Below are positions 55,701 to 64,000 of a stretch of DNA of 64,000 nt, one piece after another; position 1 is the stretch's first letter; every line of letters starts with the position of its first letter. Source of the stretch: Cladophialophora immunda. Its lineage: Eukaryota > Ascomycota > Eurotiomycetes > Chaetothyriales > Herpotrichiellaceae. The position numbers and the translations under genes are program-made. Location of the stretch: the NCBI RefSeq assembly GCF_000835495.1, contig NW_015622545.1, forward strand, positions 3,116,777-3,180,776, given 5' to 3'. The notes under the pieces were generated by a model. The model saw nothing but the letters and a program-made list of their open reading frames with translations, was not told where the DNA came from and searched no databases.

Positions 55701-56668
55701 GTCCGGAGATCAAGGTCAATGGACTTGTCAATGGCGATTCTCTGAAGGAGGGCAATTCTCACCTTCAAGGCGAGACTGAAGATAAGGAGAGTGGCGGTAA
55801 CGGGGACCACCATCAAGCAACCGGAGAGCAGCAAGAGCCAAACGGGATGGCTAAGGAGGGAAAGGAAGCAGAGGCTCTACTCTCAGGCTATGCCCTTGCC
55901 TTTCGCCAACATTCGATCCCACCTACACGTTTCCAAATCGATCCGCCAATCCCACCATCGATGCTTCGACAAAGGAGCACGAAGAAACGCAGCGCCGCCA
56001 CTGCCTTTGGGTCTGCAAGCACGCCAAAGACGAAAGACGGGGAATTCCCTGCATTAACCGCCGCCGCTTCGGCCGTGGCAGTAAGGAGCTCACCCAGAAA
56101 CGCCAATAACAACAACCACGCCGGGTTGAGTTTGTCGGGACCAGCACTTTCTGCCAACGGCAGCAGTGTTGCCAGCGCCGGAAGTGTATCTCCGAAAGGA
56201 CCCGGAACGCCTGTCAGGCGGAGCGGGCGACGAAGTGGGCTTTCGACAATGACTATACTGACATCAGACGTGTCAGTCACGAACGACGACCAGGACGATG
56301 CACCTGCTGAGGAAGACGAGGATGCAGCACAAATGGAAAGTAAAGCGGAGGACGAAGAAGATGAAGAGGAACAGGAGCGGTCGTCGTCATCGAGCGGTGA
56401 CGAGGAGGAAGACGAGCCGGAGGCATCGATAGCTACAGACGAAGAAGAGAGCGAAGAAGAGGAAGAGGATGCAGAAGAAGACGGGGATGATCCCAATGAT
56501 GAAGACGCCGTCCCGGATGAGGAAGACGAGTCCGAGGATGAAGACGAGGACGATGACGGAGACCCCGACGCCGAGGTTGATCTAGCCGACGAGGATGAGG
56601 ATGAGGATGAAGACGAGGACGAGGACGAGGGCGAAGACGAAGACGCCGAAGCAGAAGACGATGACTGA
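52763..56668 (+). CDS. SAS3: MYST-family histone acetyltransferase, Sas3/KAT6-like
   Basis: Single exon, 1301 residues. Order: acidic low-complexity region (1 to 240) with a Ser/Ala repeat, a PHD-type zinc finger (Cys245 to Cys297), a basic linker with Pro-rich part, and the MYST catalytic domain (about 581 to 860). In it: C2HC zinc finger Cys612, Cys615, His628, Cys632; catalytic Cys718 and Glu752; acetyl-CoA loop QRKGYA (726 to 731). The last 250 residues are Ser/Glu/Asp-rich, ending in a long acidic tract. This domain set fits the Sas3/Mst2 catalytic subunit of NuA3-type complexes, which acetylates histone H3. Symbol is by family assignment; confidence in MYST identity is very high. Confidence 0.95.
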   Translation: MPPLTSEELDQLIGTDQKTPDDEQSPAQLSADGSPEHAGEASEGEQNASNEDQKRTVVAEQVNLHIPSSGDSALGEQLQRSAEESLSDNEGKIEADAASTSAPQTDSKEDVTMTDADAEDEAEEDEDKDTAADDEGGQGQEGAEDDESEEEEATGDKEAVDGEDAEEQDQEETKSGTTRDDSEEDSESSQEEGEESSTSTSASASASASESASGSESGTESESQSESESSEEDNTSEAVDSKQDCVFCNQTVTAEGEDGELNLSCSACDNRAHQKCAREHDSLREGEPSPWRCPQCPVDKPVQSESPKARSTRSKNSAPRLVRDLLPVTRGLQKPYSHSIFAQPVIGDGDDGGRALRKRKSPTQEPAPVEKRRRKATDRALAAAATSKELAEKKAAIAHATRRSSQMKITKPTARILQHRPFNKPPPHKFILAFRLEQPKIEAILSKPPRPGRRRERRSQPKKPPKIPPPPIYQPPVPKFPALPTQHLIFPSAFIDREAELNAKPYGGILPEADADTSRSLPQLRDREIFEIARKEAEEERRRASAAAEAEINGGAGDATAASTSTTKPSRSTVSGPPSKIKCIQFGKHVIDTFYAAPYPEEYSHETRLFICEFCLKYLPSEFVAYRHKLKCPAKHPPGDEIYRDGTVSVWEVDGRKKTEYCQCLCLMAKMFLGSKTLYYDVEPFLFYILTEYDELGYHFVGYFSKEKRPASQNNVSCILVMPIHQRKGYATFLIDFSYLLTKIEGKEGSPEKPLSDMGLTAYRSYWDLTISRHLLDLGLKPFSTKILMARTGMTADDVIHSLERLYAFTKDPLTKTYAVRYDRKLYQRIVDDYEVKKHRKLKPDNLMWTPYIMGRSDQATLDGQPLQALAPRDEEDGDEEDEEVGREVDVDSDVMMSNAAKSIAGGDLPETEVDVERLSRRSKSKSTRAMSRPESVGLQEEDMDIKDPSLVDAQGHVAPGPPSTAALSGADAMSLATTRPEIKVNGLVNGDSLKEGNSHLQGETEDKESGGNGDHHQATGEQQEPNGMAKEGKEAEALLSGYALAFRQHSIPPTRFQIDPPIPPSMLRQRSTKKRSAATAFGSASTPKTKDGEFPALTAAASAVAVRSSPRNANNNNHAGLSLSGPALSANGSSVASAGSVSPKGPGTPVRRSGRRSGLSTMTILTSDVSVTNDDQDDAPAEEDEDAAQMESKAEDEEDEEEQERSSSSSGDEEEDEPEASIATDEEESEEEEEDAEEDGDDPNDEDAVPDEEDESEDEDEDDDGDPDAEVDLADEDEDEDEDEDEDEGEDEDAEAEDDD
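53349..53396. repeat. TCAGCA/TCAACA repeat inside the MYST gene
   Basis: A hexanucleotide-type repeat coding for Ser-Thr/Ser-Ala units in the acidic N-terminal region. Such tracts are prone to length change. Confidence 0.7.
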
Positions 56669-57082
56669 TGGGAGCCGTTGTCGCGCCTCTTTCTTCACTC
56701 CTCCCTCGTTCCATCCTCGCTCTTTGCCCTGTCACGTCTCCAAAATACGCGACCTCCTCACTGGCGCAGGACATCCTGTTGTGCAACTCGTTCAGTTCAC
56801 ACGCCAAGAGAACGGCAGGACTGCCTAAGGAACCGGAACGCGCTGTACTCTCCAAGCTTCGCACTTTTGCAAAACAACGGGATAAAGTATCGCTAGATGC
56901 CTACATGGACGGCTAGGTGTGTACTTGAGCGGGAGTGGATATGTGGCTGGCGGGCAGAGTGGTATTCGATAGTTGCTACTTGCCGATTCTTTTTTGGGCC
57001 GAGAGCTTGCGTCGCAAGACACAGCTTCGAACCGCATTGTATAGCAGGGGAACCAGACCTGGCACTACTATTGGCGGCAGGT

Positions 57083-57115
57083 GGCAGCGGGATGGCAGCG
57101 GGATGGCAGCGGTGG
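57083..57115. repeat. Eleven-base tandem repeat, almost three copies
   Basis: Unit GGCAGCGGGAT repeated twice, then a third copy with changes at its end. Intergenic. Confidence 0.7.
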
Positions 57116-57244
57116 GGAGTATGGTCACCACCTACCAAGATACCTACCTTAGATACCTATGTACCCATGTACCAGCACCTTTTTCTACCATTGGAGCGAG
57201 CCGCTCACCCACCCACACTGCCTACCTAGGTTCGGTAGGTACCT

Positions 57245-57312
57245 CTGTATATATGTGTGTATGTATTTATGTAATGTATGTTATGTTATGTATGCCATAT
57301 ACGCCATATATG
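57245..57312. repeat. TA/TG-rich simple tract
   Basis: Alternating TATG/TGTA units with ATGTTATG copies; AT-rich relative to flanks. No function assigned. Confidence 0.5.
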
Positions 57313-58248
57313 TTGAAATTCCACAGCATCGATCGGGGCGGCCCATCGCGAATTCGATCGGCCACCCAAGCCGTGGAGTCGCTCTCAATCGATCCATCGC
57401 TCGATTTCATCGATCCGCCGAGAGCGAAGAAATCGAAGGAGCAGCGGAGGAAAAGAAGGCACCGCCGCCTCATACGAGAGGGGGATGTGTAGAAAGAAGA
57501 GCGGGAGGGAGGGAGGATGGCCGTCCCTTTTAAAAAGAGGGTCTGAGTTTGCGTCTGCTTGGTCCAGTCCATCATCCGGTTTCCCCCCTCCATATTGCAT
57601 GTGTTCTGCGCTCCGGCTCAGTGCATGTCAGCTGGACTGTTGAAGACAATACAAACGCGGATACTTGGGGACAAGAGGAAAGGGATAACCATAACCAAGA
57701 GACAAAGCGACAAACGTTTGGTGCTCATATGGACCCAACGCCTCACACCCGTCTGGATCTAGCCTAGCTACATATCATGCCTTTTACCCATAGCCCTGGA
57801 TAGAACAAAGAACAAGGAAGGAAAACCACTCCTCCACCCGGGCAGCAGTGCCAGCCAAGGCAGATACTACATAATACCTTGAGTCAAGTCGTCTTTGACT
57901 TGTCTCCTGGCTCTACTGCACCTCTTCGCGCCCTCTCCACACATCTCTCCACCATGATACCTCCTGCACGTCATACTATCCCATCCTGACCCCCTTTGCG
58001 GCGGAGGTTTATCTTTCAAATCCCTTCTATCATTCCTTTCCAGAAGCCAGTTACCAATTGACAGAGGCCTCGGAGTAAGTCACGACAAATTCAGGGATTC
58101 CGATGTAGGAGTTCCGTCCCATCCACACTCTCGATGTCTCTGCAATGCCCAGAGCATATACAATGACCACTGACTCTCCGCCCCCAACACCTAGGTTATC
58201 GAAGTTGAGTTAAATCGGCTTGGCGTCTCGCAAAGTTCTTCGTCTGCG

Positions 58249-59244
58249 CTATTGAGGCTTCTTTTGAGGCGTCTGACCTCCCATGTACTTGTGCACGTTG
58301 GTAGCCTCGACTGTCTGGCGCAGGAGTCCCTTGACAGTTTCCCAGGCTTGTCGAAGCGCGGGAGGAACGTTGGGATTCTGGACTTGCTGGTCGATTCTGG
58401 CCCCCATCTGAAGGAAAGCTCCCTGCACAAACTGGCTTTGAGAGTATCTTGCCCTCAAAAATACAGCGTAGATGCTCAACAGAATCCAAGAGCCCTTGCT
58501 GAACGTCAAGGCGGACAAGAACAGGCGGAACCAGAGGAGAATCTCAAGCAATGCGACCAACATCATGGAGCCGTCGTAGTATTCTTTGACAAACCGGCCG
58601 ATGGAGTTGGCGAGAGGAGACTGAGAGGCCTTGGAGGCACTTGGTGAAGTAGGCGTGCTTGATGGAGCGGCTTTGGGCGGCTGAAAGGTGGGGATAATGA
58701 CCGTGCGAGTGTAGGTCGCAACGTGGAAGACCGAATAGACTGTGAAAGGGAGTAGGGCCAATGGCACCTGCCTCGCGAACAACCAGACCAAGCTTATGAC
58801 TGTGCATATCACATTAGACTCGTGATTGATCAGCTTGTCCCCGAGGACCAACTCACGCAGATATTGCACATTCTCATCCGAGAGCAAGAGGTAGACCGTC
58901 GAGCCGATCTTGGCGCCAGGCTTCACACGAGCACGATAAGCCTTGAAAACCACAATACCGTAGGTGGCAACCGCTGAGATGAAAGCTAGGCGATATGTGA
59001 CCTGCGCCCATCTGGAGTAGTAGTTGAAAGTGAGGTAGGAGAGGCTGTATCGGATGACCGACAGAAGGAGGGTAAAGTGGCCGCAAAACCAGGCGCTGGA
59101 CAGCAAGTGTTAGCACAAACTCACAAGCCTCCTCTTTCTTCGCTCCGAAAGTGAAGCTCCAGGGTATTCTCACAATTGAAGTGTTGTAGCGACCTTTGCC
59201 AGGCGCTCACCCAAGGAGGCATCAGCAGGAGGTGGGGGTGCCAT
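58249..59244 (-). CDS. POM33: Pom33/TMEM33 family nuclear-pore membrane protein
   Basis: Three exons on the minus strand (59244-59174, 59095-58857, 58799-58249; introns 78 and 57 bases) give 286 residues. The first junction joins LQF to AWFCGHFTLLL and the second rebuilds ENVQYLLISLVWLF, both hallmarks of TMEM33/Pom33. Four hydrophobic segments are seen, then the sequence HVATYTRTVIIPTFQPP and a cytosolic amphipathic tail. Family members bend the ER/nuclear envelope and help pore assembly. The C-terminus ends QKKPQ. The first intron contains a GCTAACA branch site. Confidence 0.93.
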
Positions 59245-60377
59245 ATTGTCCAATCTTTGCAAACTCAAAATCCAGCTGATAGAGGGGCGGTCAAGCTACC
59301 GGGAAGCAGGACTCGTAGGTGATGTGTCGCTCAGAGGGACCGAGCTGCAGGGAGGAAGGACTGGGAGGAGGAGCAGCTGGAAAAGAGAAAGGCACTCGGA
59401 GGGGAGGGCGACACGGGGGGGTAGAAGGCGGCTGTGGACGGTAGGAGGGTCGATTGAGAGAGCAGGAAGTTGGCGAGGATGTAGGCGAGGATGTAGACTC
59501 GATGTGTAGCAGAGGTGGCTTCTGCTTGGAGCCGCTGCCTTGTGGGCGCTTTTTGGGTTTGTGGGTTTTGCAAATGATGTCAAGCCCGAACCTCGCAAGC
59601 TGCAAGCGCCACACCCACACCACCTCAACCACAGTTGCACCACTGCGTGCGACTGGTGCCATCGGCAATCCAGCCATCCATCACCATACCGACCCCTCCC
59701 TACGGACCTACCGAGCTACACTCCGAGTGCTGTGACACTCTGTGCCCAGCCCATGGGCCTTACCGAAAACGCACACCTCCCTAGTGGTATACATCGACTC
59801 CACGGTGGTCTTCAAATCAACACTTTTCTGCTGGAGCTAGCACACAACTACATAGGTACAGAGGAAGCTCGCCAGTTGGTAGTTGGAAAGAATGAAATTG
59901 AAGAAAGTCGTCCCAGCTGGCGAAGAAACCCTATGACTTCCCCTCCCGCTCAACTATCTCTCCGTTCCCAAACAAGACACGAAGGTGCTAAGGAAATATA
60001 CATGATTGTTGGGTAGATGAAGGGCCCCTATCCCTCCATTCAGCCCAACCAAATTGGGGATTGTCTGTCCATCTTGGGTCCTGGACGCTGTGCTGCAATC
60101 GATCCCTTGTATTAAGCACAATCCAGGATGTTCTCGCCCTCCCATCTCCTCCCACAGCTTCTTCTGCACGGGTATGTTTTGATTAGAACGCCACAACAGC
60201 CCCAGTCTGTTGCTTGCTGGAGAACAAATACCAAACAAGTCGTTCTCGAAAAAAAGAAAGAAGGTTGGTCGGAATCGAGGATATCACCGTCATCGTTTTC
60301 GTCGCTGAGTGGAACTGGAAACGCTAGGAAAAAGAAGGCTGAGCTGGATGAGATGACCGCGACATCGCTGGCGACGT
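59245..60377. other. Intergenic region between tandem minus-strand genes
   Basis: Upstream of Pom33 and 3' of the septin gene. GC-rich and pyrimidine-rich patches about 59340 to 59420. Frames are low-complexity; no gene is supported. Confidence 0.45.
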
Positions 60378-62016
60378 CTATCGGAGCGAGAATCCCTTCC
60401 GCTTGCCTTCTTTCTCAATTGGCCGGCCCTGCTCGATCCGTGCCTTCTTCTCCTCGAGCTCCGCTCGCTGTCGTTCCAGTTGTTCCTTCATTTCACGGTG
60501 GCGGGCGAACAATTCCTCCTCACTTTGTTGCAGTTTGCTCTCCTTCTCCTGTACCTTTTGCTGGAACACCATCTTCATTTCGGCTTCCATCTTGGCGAGC
60601 TTCTGTTCGTGAAGCGTTCTCTCCTCTTCTTGCTTCACTGCCGGATTGACCTCCTTGAACACACTAGGGTCTTGCGACACGCCCATCTGGATCAGTTTGT
60701 CCGACCGGTAGTTCTCGTAGAGTGCATTGTTAGTGTGCTCCTTGAGTTCTTCCATGTGTGTTCGGATCAACATCTGTCGCAACTTGACAAAGTCACAGTG
60801 TTCTTCATTGTCCACCTCGATTATGCCCCAAGGATAGCGTCGACCGCGCACTTTGCGACCTTCGGGATTGGTAACCTCGTAGTTGGCACCAACGACCGCA
60901 AAGGGCACTTTCGACATGATCTCCTGGTTCTCGGCAATGGTCTCCTCGTCATCGAGTTCATAGCGTGGGCCTTCGAAGATTTGGATGGAGTGGTGTTGGA
61001 TGTCGGCAAGAATCTGTTTGGGTCAGCATGCGAATCTCGATTCTCCTAGTTATGGGCACTAACTCTTTGCTTGAACGCTGCGACTTCCTCATCCGTCAAG
61101 GTATCGGCTTTTGCGATGACCGGAATAAGGTTGACTTTGGTATGGAGGCGTCGCATGACTTCAATGTCCAGAGGCTTCAGCGAGTGGCCGGTGGGCTGAA
61201 TGAAGTAGACGCAGGCATGGACTCTGTTGTCCACAATGTTCATGCGATTAACCTTGTTCTCGGCCTCGAGATAGGCATCAAATCGCTGCTCAATGTTCTC
61301 AACAATCGGTCTCCACGAGTCATCGTTGTTGACGAAATCTCCGAAGCCAGGGGTGTCTACCACAGTCAAACGTAGACGAACCCCGTTCTCTTCAATGTCG
61401 GCACTGATGGACTGAATGGAGACAGTCTTTGGGATGATGTCCAAGCTGGGGCCTTTACGTTCACGCGGAGGATAAAGAGAAGTGTTGAACAAAGTGTTGA
61501 CCAAGGTCGATTTACCCAGTCCCGATTCGCCTGCGGGTCGTGAGTATAGAGAAGTTGGTGTATGGAATGCTCAAAGTACTTACCCACAACCATTACGTTG
61601 AAATTGAAGCCCTTCCTCACACTCTTGCGGTGCCATTGATTTGGCAAGTTTGCAAACCCAACATAGCCTGTCAACTTTCTTCTGACCACGTTTCGCATGT
61701 CATTTGCTGCCGCTGCCGCAGCCTTCGGATCTTTGGAGCTGACGGTCTGAGCGGCATTGGCTCCCATCGGATTGCTCTCCTTCACAAAAGGAGATGCAGG
61801 TTTGCCATTGGGAATGTTGGGAGAAGGGGAAGACCGGACGCCATTTGCAACGGCAGCTGGATTTTGATTCAAGTCAGTCATATTGGCAGACTGCATCTCA
61901 TCAGGTGTATTTGGAGTGTCAAGAGAGGTGTCTTCTCCATCTCCTTGGGGGGTATGATATCCAGGAATGTTGGGGGCCGCGCTTGGACCAAGATTGCTCT
62001 TGACGTCCATTTCCAT
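60378..62016 (-). CDS. CDC3: Septin, Cdc3/AspB orthologue
   Basis: Three exons on the minus strand (62016-61584, 61530-61064, 61013-60378; introns 53 and 50 bases) give 511 residues. The P-loop GESGLGKST is split by the first intron after its first Gly base. Further marks: [12 protein letters not shown] (G3), AKAD (G4) and GRRYPWG in the septin-unique region. The C-terminal coiled coil runs from about [13 protein letters not shown] to the end with long charged helices. An N-terminal polar extension of about 110 residues precedes a polybasic stretch ([10 protein letters not shown]). The protein builds heteromeric septin rods and rings at septa and branch points. In Aspergillus this orthologue is AspB. 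Confidence 0.95.
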
Positions 62017-63251
62017 TCCACTTGCTCTTCCTATCGTAGCAGCAGAGGCGCACTTGACAGAAGGTGTGTTATGGGAGGGCGGAAGGAAGGTGTCGATGAA
62101 AGATGTGGGCGTGAAAGTGGAAGAATCAGGAGAGTGACGAATGCTCACCCATTTTTGGTCAGAGGACGTGGATTGTGCAGGCGACACGGAGCACAACTGA
62201 ACAAAGAGAACTGCCAGGGAAATTCTGTCAGCACGCGCCCAAGATAGAAAGGGAAAACAGCCGCGATATTGGGGGGGGACCTTGGATGCATCAAGTCACG
62301 GTGGGTTGCCTGCGCCCAGGGGAATTTGAGGGCCGTGAAGAATTCGGGGTACATAAAAAAAGAGAGCGCGACACTTACCTGATCAATAGCAGACTCTACT
62401 GAAATGTCCGTGGCGGGTTCCAAGCGAGCGTAAGAAGGTGAATCTGATGCGCAAGAATAAGAAAAAAGAAGCCAAAAGGATGGGGGCACGAGAAGGAAGA
62501 GATAGAAACGTCGTGTGAAGTTGGACTGCAGCGAGTGTGGCCTCTCAATCAATTCCAGGTGGAAACCGTGAACCAGGGGACAAGGACAGGTGGGAAAAAA
62601 GGAGACACGACTGCCATCGCCTGTCGGGCTGTTCGAGGCTTGGGCAATGGGGGCACCACCAGCGCCAGTGGCTGCAGCGGCCGTAGTGGAGAAGCATGCC
62701 AAGCTCCGTCTTGGGGCGGCCACGGAAGGAGCCTGGCGCGGCTTTGATTGGAGATCAGCAACAAGGCCCCGGAACATTTAGCAGCCCAGTCCCTACGCCG
62801 GGCCCCCCCATTGGTGGCTAGCCCTGCTGATTGTCCCTACCCCTGGATCTTCCCCAGCCTGGGTCTGGTGTCACCAGTTTGAAAGGCTGCATGGAGGGCC
62901 ATACCTTGGTGCTAGGTGAGTAGTAGTAAGTCGGGGCAAGGCGCCTCGCGACAACCATTATTTGTTATTCCGTCCGCAGTACTCGGTATTCCCATATCCG
63001 TCTCTACATCCCCGCCCACGGCATAGAGTTGAAATGTGACTTCGTTAGTGTACAATCTATCTTCCATCCTCTTTTCTATACCTTCAAAGGGGGGGTATTC
63101 CCGGCCATCCAAGCCCGGTATAGTGGCTGTGGCACGTTATATCTCAACGCCTGCAAATGCCAGATATTCAATCCGACCATCCACCCATCCATCTTCTCTG
63201 CCAGGGAATCATGGCGCTGTATAATCACAAACGATCTGCACAAAGGCATCT
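62017..63251. other. Septin upstream region and gap to mitochondrial carrier
   Basis: Contains the septin leader and promoter; the sequence at about 62100 to 62400 could include a leader intron. No other exon is supported. A GGGGGCCC-type patch lies near 62800. Confidence 0.45.
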
Positions 63252-63973
63252 TCAAATCACTCCCGCTCCTTCTTGAGACTGAAGCCGCTCCATTTGCTTC
63301 AACAAATACTGGTACAGGACAAGCATCGTCCCACTCTGAACACTCGTCCACACAAACCTGGGTCCTACCCCACGAAACATGCCGGCAATACCCTCGGTCT
63401 TGTATATCAAGTGCAGCCCTTCCATCACAGAGGACGTGTCGAGTGTAGGAGTGGAATGGGGGACCGTTCGAGGTCCTGAATGGATCAATCTTGTCTGCGG
63501 CTGTCTTTTGGTGCATGGCTTCTGGCTGCTCTTGACTGTCTTTTCCAGATGTGAAGCCTGGCTGTTCTTCGCACCATTGGGGTTGATCTGAGTCTGAGTC
63601 CTAGTCTTCACCACATCGAGTGGGCAGGTTATGACTCCCGCAGCACCACCCGCCGAGGCTGCGGTGAAGATTTCCAGGCCCAGCCCGATGTCTTGGGTTT
63701 CCATCCAATTCTGAGCAAACCTGCGTTCCTGCTCGTAAAATGCAAACTGCAGTGCTGAAAACGGTAGGTCCCGGACGATGGTGGCTTTATATCCGGAATA
63801 CAATGCCCCAAATCCTTCCGTCCTAGCTATTGTCCGGGCTGCATCCCAGGTTGACTTGTAGTTATATCCGGAATTGAAAAAAGGGTTGTTATACCGACCT
63901 TGGAGCTGCAATCGTGTCTTCAGCACTTCGGACGGAACGTACACAATGGATGCCGCAAGGTCGGCAAGGAAAC
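63252..63973 (-). CDS. Mitochondrial carrier, Mme1-like (5' part outside window)
   Basis: The C-terminal portion of a minus-strand mitochondrial carrier gene; the coding continues beyond the right edge. The visible exon starts at a probable acceptor (CTAG at 63974) and reads FLADLAASIVYVPSEVLKTRL, then YNNPFFNSGYNYKSTWDAART, GFGALYSGYKATIVRDLPFSALQFAFYE, and GVITCPLDVVKTRTQTQ. It ends with a GMFRGVGPRFVWTSVQSGTM repeat. Px[DE]xx[KR] signatures of the second and third carrier repeats are present. The GRYNNPFF and DLPFSALQFAFYE segments match yeast Mme1 (Ymr166c), a mitochondrial magnesium exporter. The Ser/Pro/Thr-rich insert between repeats is typical of filamentous-fungal forms. The missing N-terminus prevents full assignment. 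Confidence 0.85.
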
Positions 63974-64000
63974 CTAGGGTGGCATGTAAGCACGTGCGCA

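Larger units (their letters stand above)
56669..58248. other. Gene-free region with simple repeats
   Basis: 1.6 kb between convergent genes (MYST and Pom33). Holds an 11-base tandem repeat (57083-57115), TACC/TAGG units around 57135 to 57245 and a TG/TA-rich run around 57245 to 57312. No credible gene. Confidence 0.55.

Noticed and set aside
55888..56496. Minus-strand 202-codon poly-Ser frame
   Set aside because: Complement of the acidic C-terminal tract of the MYST gene, not a gene.
1..64000. PKS, NRPS, terpene synthase or other secondary-metabolite backbone gene
   Set aside because: None of the frames shows ketosynthase, adenylation-condensation module, or terpene cyclase motifs; the AMP-binding protein is a stand-alone CoA ligase.
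1..64000. Transposon, CRISPR array or rRNA
   Set aside because: No transposase or reverse-transcriptase motif, terminal repeats, regularly spaced repeats or rRNA-like sequence was seen. tRNAs were looked for by eye only and could be missed.

Overview
This window is nuclear DNA from a filamentous ascomycete (Pezizomycotina). Genes are interrupted by short GT-AG introns of mostly 44 to 97 bases, with CTGAC/CTAAC-like branch sites. There are two Zn2Cys6 transcription factors and fungal MFS permeases, and fungal forms of septin Cdc3/AspB, the nuclear-pore protein Pom33 and a Sas3-type MYST acetyltransferase. A black-yeast or other Eurotiomycete/Dothideomycete host would fit, but I cannot fix the order from sequence alone. 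I rebuilt exon structures by hand from reading frame, splice consensus and family motifs; every model given keeps phase across all its introns.

Positions 1 to about 33.9 kb look like a dense catabolic accessory block with no PKS, NRPS or terpene synthase. The left part holds an SDR, a Baeyer-Villiger monooxygenase and a metallo-beta-lactamase-fold hydrolase, followed by a Zn2Cys6 regulator. Next come a Dal5-like permease, a small carboxymuconolactone-decarboxylase-like protein and a salicylate-hydroxylase-like FAD monooxygenase. After these are an NmrA-like protein divergent from a dihydroflavonol-reductase-like enzyme, a sugar-type MFS carrier, an orphan gene and a small two-barrel EthD/ABM-like protein. 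The right part (25.4 to 32.1 kb) is a coherent set: a 4-coumarate:CoA-ligase-like enzyme ending in SRL, an aldehyde dehydrogenase, and two divergent crotonase-family enzymes, one ending in SKL. An aldo-keto reductase follows. Ligase, hydratase and aldehyde dehydrogenase are the three activities of CoA-dependent side-chain shortening of hydroxycinnamates. The two C-terminal PTS1 signals suggest that part of the route runs in peroxisomes.

Positions 34 to 51 kb are mixed: a four-helix membrane protein of unknown function, a trans-aconitate-methyltransferase-like enzyme, a cutinase-factor-like Zn2Cys6 regulator with a GC-AG intron, a second FAD monooxygenase, a beta carbonic anhydrase with a ten-base first coding exon, an orphan protein and an RraA-like aldolase.

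From 52.7 kb to the end the content changes to core cell biology: the MYST acetyltransferase, Pom33, septin Cdc3/AspB and, cut by the window edge, a mitochondrial carrier related to yeast Mme1.

The most notable non-coding signal is a ten-base element, CGGA(C/G)TTCGG, found in four intergenic regions of the catabolic block. In two of them a TCGG-N4-CCGA palindrome lies close by; a third such palindrome sits in the crotonase divergent promoter. These are candidate binding sites for a cluster-specific Zn2Cys6 regulator.
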